A stretch of DNA of 52,208 nt from Acidobacteriota bacterium (GTDB lineage Bacteria; Acidobacteriota; Thermoanaerobaculia; Multivoradales; Multivoraceae). A program made the position numbers and the translations under genes. The DNA is taken from assembly GCA_003388555.1 (NCBI GenBank), contig QQVD01000024.1:1-52208 (forward strand), given 5' to 3'. The first letter of the stretch is position 1, and the number at the start of each line of letters is the position of its first letter. Below, piece by piece: positions 9,946 through 17,649 of this stretch. A model generated the notes under the pieces. That model saw only the letters and a program-made list of their open reading frames with translations. It did no database searches and was not told where the DNA came from.

Positions 9946-10557
9946 TCAGACCAGCGGCACCCCCAACCGAACCTCGATCGGCATCCACTCTGTAGAGACC
10001 TCGCGTACCTCAGACCCGTCGACGCTGTCGACTCGCACATAAACGCTGCTCCAGATCCGTTCGCCACCGTCGTGATCGAGATCGAACGCGGGCAGGATCT
10101 CGAGCCTCGCAACGCCCGAGGAGCCCGCAGGCTCCATCTCGGCGGGCCAAGCCGCTGGCGAGACGACTTCGAGCCTCCGCTTGCGATCCGACACGACATG
10201 CACCGATTCGATGCTGGCGCTGAGATAGCCATCGTCCAACGGTCTAACGGTGCAAACCAGCTTGAAATCCAAGCCTTCGGTGGCATCGTCGTCCCGTTCA
10301 ATCCATTGCAGAGAGACCCAGGCGGTCCCGACTCGCGCCTCGACAGCCGGCGACTGGGCTGCTCCGGAACCGAGAAGAGCGACGGCAGTGGAGGGAGCGT
10401 AGGCGCGCTTGAGCACCGAACGTGCGGAAAGGTCGCGGTACACCAGGGCTACGAGAACGAGAACGAGCAGGCCGAACAGCCCACAACCGAACAGACACGC
10501 TCGGCCATGCCAATCGGGCTCGGACCGCTGATAAGGAAGCAACTCGTCGTCGATCAT
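9946..10557 (-). CDS. Single-pass membrane protein, unknown; partner of the upstream aspartyl protease
   Basis: I chose the ATG at 10557 (203 residues, MIDDELLPYQRSEPDW...). An earlier in-frame start would overlap the end of the upstream protease gene and add no recognisable sequence. Residues about 18-38 (CLFGCGLFGLLVLVLVALVY) are one transmembrane anchor; the remaining ~160 residues are probably periplasmic, with Trp/Asp-rich strands and no catalytic motif I can name. It starts 43 bases after the protease stop on the same strand, so the two probably form an operon. The ribosome site (GCAGGG) is weak, consistent with translation following the upstream gene. Confidence 0.65.
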   Translation of the reverse strand: MIDDELLPYQRSEPDWHGRACLFGCGLFGLLVLVLVALVYRDLSARSVLKRAYAPSTAVALLGSGAAQSPAVEARVGTAWVSLQWIERDDDATEGLDFKLVCTVRPLDDGYLSASIESVHVVSDRKRRLEVVSPAAWPAEMEPAGSSGVARLEILPAFDLDHDGGERIWSSVYVRVDSVDGSEVREVSTEWMPIEVRLGVPLV

Positions 10558-10600
10558 TCGCCGACCCTGCTCGATCGCAGACCTGAAGGGCTCATCCGCT

Positions 10601-12238
10601 CTACCGAATCCGGGTCGGTCTGCGCCGCACCTCACCCGGCACAATGCGCACCAGGGCGCGGCGCCCGTCGATGGTCAGCTCGGTGAAGCGCAGCAGCGAG
10701 TAGCCGATGATCCCGCCGAAACCGACCCCGCCTCCGCGCGCGTGCCGGTCGAGGTCGAGGATCTTGAGGTTGCGGTGTTCCTGCTGGACGCCGGGGAACA
10801 TCAACGTCACGTCACCGTGAACCTCCGGCACCACCTCGACGGTGCCGGAGAGTCCCTGGATCTGGATCGAGCTCTCGCGCTGATCGACACCGAGCTGGTC
10901 GGCCACCCGCTGCGAGAGGATCGTCGCCCAGGCGCCGGTGTCGAGCAGGAAGTAGGTCTCGACCTTCTCGTCGAGGAGCGCCGGCAGGATCACGTAGTGG
11001 CCGAAGAGGCGTACCGGCGCCCAGCCGGGCTCGAGAGATCGCAGGTCGCGCTCGTAGCGCCAGCGATCGGGCTCGCCGCCGGGCAGCGCCGGGAAGGGCG
11101 GATGGGGCTCGAGGACCATGCGCAGCCGCGGAATGTCGAGCGTGATCAGGAAGTCGTCCCAGAGCCCGTCGATACCCAGAATCGCACCTCCGTGGCTACC
11201 GGTCATCACCTCGTCGTCGACCACTCGCACCAGGCAGTTCTCGTAGACCACGTCACCGGCCGAGATGCGGTCGACACGCGCCACGAACGCCTGGCGAGCC
11301 CCCTCGTCGCCGATGCCGCGTACCACGGTGTCGCGCAGGCGCTCGGCACCGGCCGCCTCGGCCAACGAACGGCTGATCAGCAGTCCGGAGGCCCCGGTGT
11401 CGAGCAGCACCCGCTCCTCGACCGCGCCGCCGAACCGCATCTCGATACCGATCCGATCGTCCCAGCCCGGTCGCGGGCGCAGCTGCCGCAGCGGAATCTC
11501 GTAGCTCCTGCGCGGCGAGGTGAGTGAGCAGTCGCCGCGTTGCTCGAGGAGCTCGGCCAGGCTCTCCGTCGCCACACCCGAGCCCAGCAGCTCACTTGGT
11601 GAAGCTTCGAGGTCGTACCAGCGACCGATCTCGTCGGCCGGCAGCAGCGCCAGCGCCAGATCGCCCGCCCGTGAATCGGTGGCTCGTCGCTCGAGCGCGG
11701 CGCGGAGCTCGCGCTGCGCCGACTGCAACCTGCGCTCGGCCTGGAAGAGTCGCGCCAGGCCGAGGTTGGCGCGGCCGTCCACCGGTGGCAGCGTCGCGCC
11801 CTGGTAGTAGGACTGCCCTGCCAGATTGAAGTCGCCGAGAGCGAGTGCGGCGTCGGCCAGGGTGACGTGACGGAGGCTGGAGCCTGCATCGCTCTCGATC
11901 GCGGCCCGCGCGGCGGAAAGGGCCTCGTCGAGTCGTCCACTGTCGATCAGGCCGTGCACCCGGAGGTGCCCCCACTCGGCACTCGATCGAACCTCGGGCG
12001 GCGCTGAGGCCAGCGTTTCGAGAGCGCCCGCGGCATCGGCCGCGGCCAGACGCGCGCGGGCCAGAGCCAGCGGATCGGCCTGCGGCGCGCCGACCCGGCC
12101 CTCCCGCGTCGAGAGGGGCTGCTGCTGCGCCTCCTGCTCCTGCTGCTGCTCCTGTCCCGAAGCCGGGTGGGCCCCTGCCGCGAGAGACAATGCGACCACC
12201 GTCGCGGCGATCGCGCGACCCCACGTTCTCCTCCTCAT
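10601..12238 (-). CDS. Periplasmic TPR-retropepsin-like aspartyl protease with two DTGA motifs
   Basis: Start ATG at 12238 (545 residues) has AAGGGGGA upstream and begins a signal peptide (AIAATVVALSLAAGAHPASG); an earlier in-frame start adds 24 unlikely residues. After a Gln/Glu-rich linker (30-40), residues 55-210 are alpha-helical TPR-like repeats. Two retropepsin/pepsin-like lobes follow: VLLDTGASGLLIS with Asp280 and FLLDTGAWATILS with Asp433, each with a later hydrophobic-Gly-Ile-Gly strand (ILGID; IIGYS). One polypeptide with two DTGA lobes can form an active site without dimerising, as in pepsins, though each lobe resembles the bacterial single-lobe family. Substrate unknown. It probably shares a transcript with the small membrane protein downstream. 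Confidence 0.85.
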   Translation of the reverse strand: MRRRTWGRAIAATVVALSLAAGAHPASGQEQQQEQEAQQQPLSTREGRVGAPQADPLALARARLAAADAAGALETLASAPPEVRSSAEWGHLRVHGLIDSGRLDEALSAARAAIESDAGSSLRHVTLADAALALGDFNLAGQSYYQGATLPPVDGRANLGLARLFQAERRLQSAQRELRAALERRATDSRAGDLALALLPADEIGRWYDLEASPSELLGSGVATESLAELLEQRGDCSLTSPRRSYEIPLRQLRPRPGWDDRIGIEMRFGGAVEERVLLDTGASGLLISRSLAEAAGAERLRDTVVRGIGDEGARQAFVARVDRISAGDVVYENCLVRVVDDEVMTGSHGGAILGIDGLWDDFLITLDIPRLRMVLEPHPPFPALPGGEPDRWRYERDLRSLEPGWAPVRLFGHYVILPALLDEKVETYFLLDTGAWATILSQRVADQLGVDQRESSIQIQGLSGTVEVVPEVHGDVTLMFPGVQQEHRNLKILDLDRHARGGGVGFGGIIGYSLLRFTELTIDGRRALVRIVPGEVRRRPTRIR

Positions 12239-12252
12239 CTCAGTCCCCCTTC

Positions 12253-12270
12253 GCGAGGCAGGCGCCTCGC
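12253..12270. promoter_or_regulatory. Hairpin immediately upstream of the aspartyl protease start
   Basis: GCGAGGC-AGGC-GCCTCGC: 7-base perfect arms and a 4-base loop, 14-32 bases upstream of the ATG at 12238, directly before its AAGGGGGA ribosome site. It could limit access to the leader or be an operator. It lies in the 325-base divergent gap 12239-12563, where I see nothing else beyond the GGAGG of the next gene. Confidence 0.3.
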
Positions 12271-12563
12271 CGAGTCCTCGTTCCCAGCGCCTTCGGATGA
12301 TAGCGGCCACGCCGCCACGGGCTCACCGCGCTGGCTCAGCAGCGCAACGTCTCGTGGCAGCTCCGTACCGTGGGCCCTCCCAGCGAACGAAGGTCGGGGC
12401 CGGCGCCCTGGCAGGCGCGGTCAAGACGCTGACGCCGTGGATCAAGACCCGCGGACCTTCAGCTCGCTAGCTTGTTCACAGCCATCCGGGACACCGCCAC
12501 CGGTGCCCTGATCGGCCAACGACGAACCAACCGTCACCCCCCAAACAGCCGAGGAGGAAGACC

Positions 12564-13487
12564 ATGCCCAGACCGCACTCGACCACGAACCCCGACCTCG
12601 CCCTGGTGATCGGCGCCACCGGCAAGACCGGCCGCCGCGTCGCCCAGCGCCTGCGCCAGCGCGGCGTGCCGACCCGCGCCGTCTCGCGCTCGAGCGCCAT
12701 CTCCTTCGACTGGGACGACCACGACACCTGGGAGGCCGCGGTGCGGGGCGCTTCGGTCGCCTACGTCACCTACTCGCCCGATCTCGCGGTACCTGCGGCG
12801 CCCCCGGCCATCGCGCGTTTCGCTGAGCTCGCCGAGCGTCGCGGGATCGAGCGGCTGGTGCTGCTCTCGGGCCGCGGCGAGGAGGAGGCGCAGCGCTGCG
12901 AGCGCATCGTGCTCGACGCGAATCCGCGCTCGACCGTGGTGCGCTGCAGCTGGTTCGCCCAGAACTTCAGCGAGTCGTTCTTCCAGGAGCCGCTGCGCTC
13001 CGGCCTCCTGGCGCTGCCGGCCGGCGACGTCGCGGAGCCGTTCGTCGATGCCGACGACATCGCCGACGTCGCCGTCGCGGCGCTGACCGAGACCGGCCAC
13101 GAGGGCGAGATCTACGAGATCACCGGCCCGCGCCTGCTCACCTTCCCCGATGCGGTGCAGGAGATCGCCATCGCGGCCGGGCGCGATCTGCGCTTCGAGC
13201 GGATCCCGATGCAGGCCTTCGCCGAGGCGATGCAGCTGCAGGGCGAAGCCGAGGATCTGATCGCGCTGGTGCGCTACCTCTTCGAGACGGTGCTCGACGG
13301 CCGCAACGCCTACGTGGCAGACGGGGTGCAGCGGGCCCTGGGGCGGCAGCCACGCGACTTCTCCGACTACGCGCGCACGGCGGCGGCGGCAGGGGCCTGG
13401 GCGCCGGATGGGCAGATCGCCGGTGGCGCCGTAGCCGCCGAGCGCCGAGGCAGCACCGCGGCCGCCGCGGAGGAGGCGACGCCGTGA
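12564..13487 (+). CDS. NmrA-like NAD(P)-binding oxidoreductase
   Basis: 307 residues, ATG preceded by GAGGAGGAAGACC. The N-terminus has a Rossmann dinucleotide motif (VIGATGKTGRRVA, residues 15-27), characteristic of NmrA/atypical short-chain dehydrogenases that reduce small substrates or sense NAD(P)H. A second strand ends VLLSGRGEEEA, followed by the NPRSTVVRCSWFAQNF region that in this family forms the cofactor/substrate cleft. The last ~30 residues are a low-complexity Ala/Glu tail. No signal peptide, so cytoplasmic. The stop overlaps the start of the DUF1772 gene by 4 bases (GTGA), so the two are translationally coupled. The AraC gene just downstream may control them. Confidence 0.88.
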   Translation: MPRPHSTTNPDLALVIGATGKTGRRVAQRLRQRGVPTRAVSRSSAISFDWDDHDTWEAAVRGASVAYVTYSPDLAVPAAPPAIARFAELAERRGIERLVLLSGRGEEEAQRCERIVLDANPRSTVVRCSWFAQNFSESFFQEPLRSGLLALPAGDVAEPFVDADDIADVAVAALTETGHEGEIYEITGPRLLTFPDAVQEIAIAAGRDLRFERIPMQAFAEAMQLQGEAEDLIALVRYLFETVLDGRNAYVADGVQRALGRQPRDFSDYARTAAAAGAWAPDGQIAGGAVAAERRGSTAAAAEEATP

Positions 13488-13951
13488 GCGTGCTGCTGGC
13501 AGTCGCCGCCCTCGGCGCCGCGCTCGTCGCCGGGATCTTCTTCACCTTCTCGACCTTCGTCATGCGGGCGCTCGCACGCCTCCCCTCCCACGAGGGCATC
13601 GCAGCGATGCAGTCGATCAACGTCGTGGTGCTCAACCCGTGGTTCTTCGCGGCGTTCTTCGGTACCGGGATCGTGTCGCTGGCCGCCGTCGCCGTCGCGG
13701 CGCTCGGCGGCGACGGACTGCCTGTCGCCATCACCCTCGGCAGCGCTCTCTACCTGCTCGGCTGCATCGGCGTGACCATCGCGGGCAACGTGCCGCTCAA
13801 CGAGCGCCTCGCGGGGCATGTACCGACGGGCGATGACGCCGAGCAGGTGTGGCGTCATTACCTCAGCCGATGGACGCTGTGGAACCACGTCCGCACGGCG
13901 GCCTCGCTGGCAGCCGCCGCGGTGTTGATCGCCGCGCGCGGCGCTCTCTGA
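13484..13951 (+). CDS. DUF1772 (anthrone oxygenase-like) integral membrane protein
   Basis: 155 residues from GTG at 13484, which overlaps the preceding TGA (GTGA). Four hydrophobic segments: about 2-22, 50-72, 78-98 and 138-154. The sequence GIFFTFSTFVMRALARL, then NVVVLNPWFFAAFFGTG, then ITIAGNVPLNERL with a downstream WxxYLxRWTLWNHVRT, is the classic DUF1772 pattern. That family includes fungal anthrone oxygenases, but bacterial members next to NmrA-like proteins are mostly uncharacterised. The coupling to an NAD(P)-dependent reductase suggests a small redox or detoxification unit; this is inference. Confidence 0.85.
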   Translation: MSVLLAVAALGAALVAGIFFTFSTFVMRALARLPSHEGIAAMQSINVVVLNPWFFAAFFGTGIVSLAAVAVAALGGDGLPVAITLGSALYLLGCIGVTIAGNVPLNERLAGHVPTGDDAEQVWRHYLSRWTLWNHVRTAASLAAAAVLIAARGAL

Positions 13952-13984
13952 GGAGGCTCGCTTAACACAGGCGCCCCTGCCGCT

Positions 13985-14002
13985 CCGGCCGTCCGCGGCC
14001 GG
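13985..14002. terminator. GC hairpin downstream of the NmrA-DUF1772 unit
   Basis: CCGGCC-GTCCGC-GGCCGG, a 6-base stem inside a longer self-complementary GC-rich stretch (about 13970-14035), starting 34 bases after the DUF1772 stop. No T run follows, so if it is a terminator it is a weak or Rho-assisted one; the stem could also simply reflect base composition. The AraC gene starts 120 bases further on. Confidence 0.3.
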
Positions 14003-14121
14003 GCGGCCCGGAGGCCGCCGCCGGCGCCCAGGCCCGTAGCCACGAGCTCGGCCTCCCGGTCCCTGCAGCCCGCGCACCCCGAGGTGCGAGCTCGCGGCGC
14101 GAACTCGCTACGCTCGGGCTC

Positions 14122-15168
14122 GTGGGCTTCGTCACTTCGATCTTCGCGCGCCGGATGACCCAGGCAGCCGGGACCTCGATCGATCCGGCCGCCATGCTGC
14201 GCTCGGTCGGGCTCGACCCGGACTCGCCTCTCGACGTCGGCGAACGGATCACCGACGACGCCTACTACGACCTGCTCGAGCGCATCGCGACCCGGATGGG
14301 CTCGAGTGGAGTCGAGCTGCCGCTGCGCGCCGGCGCCCTGATGCGTCACGACGACTACGGCGCCCTCGGCTTGGCGTGGAAGTCTGCCGCGACGACCCGC
14401 GACTCCCTCGAGCGGGTCGAGCGCTACGCCAGGCTGTGGACCGACAACATGACCTACGAGCTGCGCCAGCACGAGCAGGGCGACGGCGCCGACTTCGTGC
14501 TGCACCGCTTCGGCGAGCGCCGGCTCGGCATGCGCCTGTCCAACGAGGCGACGCTCGCCAGCGCGACGTCGCTGATCCGCCAGCGCACGTCCACCGCCTT
14601 CCGTCCGGTCGCCGTCTACTGCGAGCACCGCGCGCCGCGCTCGACGACGGCTCACGAGCGCTACTTCGGCTGTCCGGTGCACTTCGGCTGCGAGGACGAC
14701 GCGTTGCGCATCTCGGGCGCCGATCTCGCCCTGCCCAACGACCTCGCCGACGACGGCATCTCGCGCTTTCTCCTGGCCCACCTCGAGGCCGAGATCGAGG
14801 CCCTCGACGAGCGCGATCCGATCGAGGACCTGGTGCGCCAGACCGTCTCCCGGTCGCTCAGCGCAGGGGTGCCGAGGATGCGGACCGTGGCCCGGCGCCT
14901 GGCGATGAGCGAACGCACCCTGCAGCGCCGCCTCGCCGAGCAGGACCTCACCTTCAAGGACCTGCTGGCGGCGACCCGGGAGCAGCTGGCGCGCAACCTC
15001 CTGGAGCACAGCTCCTACTCTCTGTCGGAGATCGGGTTCCTCACCGGCTTCTCCGAGCAGAGCGCCTTCACCCGCGCTTTCAAGCGCTGGTCGGGGTCGA
15101 CGCCCACCGCGTTCCGGCAGGACCGTCGCGCGTCCCTGCCGCCACGCCAGGAGTCCCCATCGCCATGA
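14122..15168 (+). CDS. AraC-family transcriptional regulator (arabinose-binding-domain type)
   Basis: 348 residues from GTG at 14122; there is no convincing ribosome site, and the ATG at 14155 is an alternative start. The N-terminal ~200 residues match the AraC N-terminal ligand-binding domain found in OruR/ArgR-type regulators (LRSVGLDPDSPLDVGERI, then LGLAWKSAATTRDSLERVERY). The C-terminal ~100 residues carry the double helix-turn-helix: MRTVARRLAMSERTLQRRL and later LSEIGFLTGFSEQSAFTRAFKRW. It would act as a DNA-binding regulator responding to a small molecule. It lies just after the NmrA-DUF1772 pair, its most likely target. Its stop overlaps the next gene by 4 bases. Confidence 0.88.
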   Translation: MGFVTSIFARRMTQAAGTSIDPAAMLRSVGLDPDSPLDVGERITDDAYYDLLERIATRMGSSGVELPLRAGALMRHDDYGALGLAWKSAATTRDSLERVERYARLWTDNMTYELRQHEQGDGADFVLHRFGERRLGMRLSNEATLASATSLIRQRTSTAFRPVAVYCEHRAPRSTTAHERYFGCPVHFGCEDDALRISGADLALPNDLADDGISRFLLAHLEAEIEALDERDPIEDLVRQTVSRSLSAGVPRMRTVARRLAMSERTLQRRLAEQDLTFKDLLAATREQLARNLLEHSSYSLSEIGFLTGFSEQSAFTRAFKRWSGSTPTAFRQDRRASLPPRQESPSP

Positions 15169-15410
15169 ATTCCCCGACGCCGAGACCCGACCTCTGCCCC
15201 GTCTGCGGCAGCGACAACGACTGCGGCATGGTGCGCGGCGACGCGCGGTGCTGGTGTTTCGACAGGTCGATACCCGCGGAGGCGCTGGCAGCGATCCCGC
15301 CGTCGGCTCGAGGGACTGTGTGCATCTGCGAACGATGCGCCGGCCGGCGGCAGGACGAGCCCGGGAGCTCCGAACCACCCATGGGGTCGGCGCCGCGACG
15401 CCCTGGCTAG
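15165..15410 (+). CDS. Small cysteine-rich CWC protein
   Basis: 81 residues, ATG at 15165 overlapping the AraC stop as ATGA. It contains CPVCGSDNDCG, then CWCFDRSIP, then CICERCA: eight Cys in a spacing typical of the cysteine-rich CWC family, likely a small zinc- or metal-binding domain. It ends in a disordered acidic/Pro tail. The gene is easily missed because a longer overlapping reading frame covers it. Its TAG stop overlaps the stop of the convergent sortase gene inside a CTAG palindrome, so the two genes share 4 bases and there is no room for a terminator. Role unknown; translational coupling suggests co-expression with the AraC regulator. Confidence 0.8.
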   Translation: MNSPTPRPDLCPVCGSDNDCGMVRGDARCWCFDRSIPAEALAAIPPSARGTVCICERCAGRRQDEPGSSEPPMGSAPRRPG

Positions 15411-16138
15411 CCGTCGATCGGCACGGCCGTCACCACGTAGCGCTGCGGCGCCGGGCCGATCCAGCGGAACGGGTAGCAGGTGATCAGGGTCAGGCGCTCG
15501 TCTTGAGTCGGCGCGAGCACGCTGAGGTCGTCCGGATCGACGACCCGCAGCTCGCTGACGCGATAGCGCCGCTCTTCGCCCGCTCCGAGAGCGGCGAGCC
15601 GGATCTCGTCTCCTGTCTCGACCCTGGCGAGACCGGCGAAGACCGAATCGCGATGGCCGACGACGACGCTGTTCCCGGCCCTGCCCGGCAGTGCGGTCCC
15701 CGGCACGTGGCCGGCCGCGACATCGAGCTGAGCGGCACCCACTCCGGCGCGGATCGAGGCCTCGAAGTCGCGAGCGGGGAACCAGACGCGGCCCAGGAGG
15801 TCGCCCTCTCGGAGTCCCTGTCGCAGCCCGGGGTCGCTACGAAGCCGGGCCTGGACGTTGACACCGTCGCCGTCCTCGCTCGCTGGCTGGGAAGGGCTCG
15901 CGAGCTCTCGCAGGTCGTGCTGCTGAGCCAGTTGACGTTGCCAGACACCCGTCGCGCCGACGGTCAGCAGTGCGAGTCCAGTCGCGAACAGGGCCAGAGC
16001 GAGGAGACGAGCCAGCACCGGGGGCCGGCGTCGCCGCCTGGCGGAACGACCTGAGCGACGAGCGACGGCGACGCGCACGTTACCGAGGCGACGCCGAACG
16101 GGCGCCTGGGCTCTGCGGCTCGTGGTGGTTGGGCTCAT
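15407..16138 (-). CDS. Sortase (class D-like), membrane-anchored
   Basis: 243 residues from ATG at 16138, with GGAGG about 13 bases upstream. An Arg-rich cytoplasmic N-terminus (RRSGRSARRRRRPP) is followed by one transmembrane helix (about 41-62), as in class C/D/E sortases that stay in the inner membrane with the catalytic domain outside. The catalytic triad is visible: His162 in VVVGHRDS, Cys221 in LTLITCYPF, Arg233 in APQRYVV. Sortases cleave an LPXT(G/A)-type signal and join the substrate to an amine acceptor. A candidate substrate with LPQTA is encoded 268 bases upstream on the same strand. In a diderm such systems are uncommon and the acceptor is unknown. Confidence 0.92.
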   Translation of the reverse strand: MSPTTTSRRAQAPVRRRLGNVRVAVARRSGRSARRRRRPPVLARLLALALFATGLALLTVGATGVWQRQLAQQHDLRELASPSQPASEDGDGVNVQARLRSDPGLRQGLREGDLLGRVWFPARDFEASIRAGVGAAQLDVAAGHVPGTALPGRAGNSVVVGHRDSVFAGLARVETGDEIRLAALGAGEERRYRVSELRVVDPDDLSVLAPTQDERLTLITCYPFRWIGPAPQRYVVTAVPIDG

Positions 16139-16271
16139 CGCGGTGCTGTCGCGCCTCCGGTCGTGGCGTCGGGACTCGTTCGAGATCGGAGCCTTCGCGT
16201 GTCTCGGAGGTCGAGCCTGCGCAAGCCCGCCCGCGAGCGAGTCCCTCCGCACGACGGATGCAAATGACATC

Positions 16272-16308
16272 GGGGCGGGCGCACCGCGCGTCTCGGTACG
16301 CCCGCCCC
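16272..16308. terminator. Strong GC hairpin between sortase substrate and sortase genes
   Basis: GGGGCGGGCG (16272-16281) pairs with CGCCCGCCCC (16299-16308), a 10-base perfect stem, with an inner ACCG/CGGT stem closing a 7-base loop. It lies between the stop of the LPQTA gene (16406) and the sortase ATG (16138). No T run on either side. It could end most substrate transcripts, lowering sortase relative to its substrate, or stabilise a processed mRNA end. Confidence 0.5.
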
Positions 16309-16405
16309 TCGTCGGTCCCGGCTGAGGGGATCGCGGCCGCCTCCTCATGGACCGCGATCATCCGCCGGACTCGGCGTCCCGTCGATGGGGACGTCAGAGC
16401 TTGGT

Positions 16406-17053
16406 TCAGCGCACCGCACGCAACGCCAGGGCGCCGAGCAGGGTGAGGAAGCCACCGGCCATTAGGATCAGCGGCAGGTTGCTCGCCGTCTGCGGCAGCT
16501 CGTCGCTGTCGTAGGTCTGGCTCTCGTAGTCCGAGTCGTCCTCGCCGTCGAAGGCGTCGGCGGCCGCGGTCCGGGTCTCGCTCGCGAGCTCACGCGCCTC
16601 GGCGGTCGTCTCGTCCCAGGCCTCCTCGATCTCGTCGCCCGCTTCGGCGATCTCCGCCTCCGCCTCGTTCGCGGCCTCCTCGATCTCGTTCTCGACCTCG
16701 GTGTCACCGCTCATGTCGGCGTTGTCGTTCTCGGCCACGGGACCGGAGTAGGACTCGAGGTAGGTGATCGAGGCCGTACCGGCGTTGAACAGATCCTGGT
16801 CGTACCAGACCTGCACCCGCTCGCCGATCTGCAGCACACCCGAGTAGTCCGCGTCCTGCGGGATCGGGAAGGTGATCACGCCCTCGCTGTGGGTGCGCAG
16901 ATCGAACTGCTGATCTTCCACACGCACCACGTAGCCGACGGCCTGCACGTCGTCCTCGTCGACGCGGTCGGCCCAGGACTCGTTCTGGGCGAAGGCGCCG
17001 GCCGGCACCATCAGCGCGGCGGTGGTCAACATCGTTGTCAGGAAGTTCCTCAT
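16406..17053 (-). CDS. Probable sortase substrate with LPQTA sorting signal
   Basis: 215 residues from ATG at 17053 with AGGAGAA upstream; an earlier in-frame start would put 27 charged residues before the signal peptide. Signal peptide FLTTMLTTAALMVPAGAFA; a mature ~80-residue beta-rich domain (GYVVRVEDQQFDLRT, IGERVQVWYDQ) of OB-like/DUF5666-like appearance; then a Glu/Ala-rich probable coiled coil (about 118-165) and an Asp/Ser stretch. The C-terminus has LPQTA at 186-190 (nt 16484-16498), a hydrophobic segment (193-211) and Arg residues at the end: a complete cell-wall-type sorting signal. The adjacent sortase gene on the same strand supports this. The acidic coiled coil may act as a stalk. 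Confidence 0.85.
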   Translation of the reverse strand: MRNFLTTMLTTAALMVPAGAFAQNESWADRVDEDDVQAVGYVVRVEDQQFDLRTHSEGVITFPIPQDADYSGVLQIGERVQVWYDQDLFNAGTASITYLESYSGPVAENDNADMSGDTEVENEIEEAANEAEAEIAEAGDEIEEAWDETTAEARELASETRTAAADAFDGEDDSDYESQTYDSDELPQTASNLPLILMAGGFLTLLGALALRAVR

Positions 17054-17649
17054 TGTCTTTGTTCTCCTGCTGTCGATTTCAGTTCTGTCGTCGTCGGTCT
17101 GATCACACTCCGCGGAGATCCGTTGGCGATACACATCGAGATCCGCATCGAAGCGGAAATCGAACAGGGCCCCGCGGGTGGGATGCGCCTGCGGAGAGGC
17201 GCCTTGCAGTCAGTCCGCCGCAAACAGCAACCTCGGTGCCAGCCTCCGTCGAGCGACTCCAGCGGCGTCATCGCGCCGCCTGTCGGCGGCTCGGCTCGAC
17301 TTTCCGATCAACGCCTCGAGCGGAGCCCGGACCAGCAGTGAGGAGCGCAGTGAAATCAGGCCTTCGCGCCTTCGAGAGAGGAGGCGGAACTGAAGGCGGG
17401 TCGGCGCCGGCATGGACTCTTTGCCGCCTCCTCACGGCAACCTCTCGGGTGTCGGGGACCCGGCGATCGCCTCGTGGGATTTGCCTCCGCCGCGAGGCGG
17501 GCGACGCCCATTTCTTCCCTTGGTGGAGGAAAACTTTCCTCCAGCCCCACGCCCCCGACGAGACTCGGCGCCCCCCTTCAACGGAGTCGACTCGCGGAGG
17601 GCTCAGACCGATGCGGCGCGGCCGAACCGATTGAGCTCTCGCCTGCCGA
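17054..17649. other. 596-base intergenic region with no supported gene
   Basis: Frames on both strands give only Arg/Pro/Ser-rich shadow sequence without a recognisable domain. The notable element is a near-perfect palindrome at 17524-17543 (listed separately). Around 17400-17560 there are further short stems (for example GCCTC/GAGGC near 17484-17500) and stretches less GC-rich than the flanks, so a structured leader or small RNA is possible. I found no known riboswitch consensus. The 5' flank of the LPQTA gene, including its promoter, must lie near the left end. Confidence 0.5.
17524..17543. promoter_or_regulatory. 20-base near-perfect palindrome
   Basis: TGGAGGAAA-AC-TTTCCTCCA: 9-base perfect arms around a 2-base centre, about 107-126 bases beyond the stop of the broken ELWxxDGT gene and about 470 bases upstream of the LPQTA gene. 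The tiny centre argues against an RNA hairpin loop and for a dimeric DNA-binding protein site, although it may be the base of a cruciform or a melted-loop terminator. Confidence 0.4.

Noticed and set aside
10601-12238. Retroelement-derived protease suggested by DTGA
   Set aside because: There is no reverse transcriptase or integrase, and the protein has a bacterial signal peptide and TPR region.
17400-17560. Possible riboswitch in the gene-free region (GGCAAA-type segments between stems)
   Set aside because: I compared it by eye with c-di-GMP-I (GEMM) and other common consensus elements and could not match the conserved core. Only the palindrome is reported.
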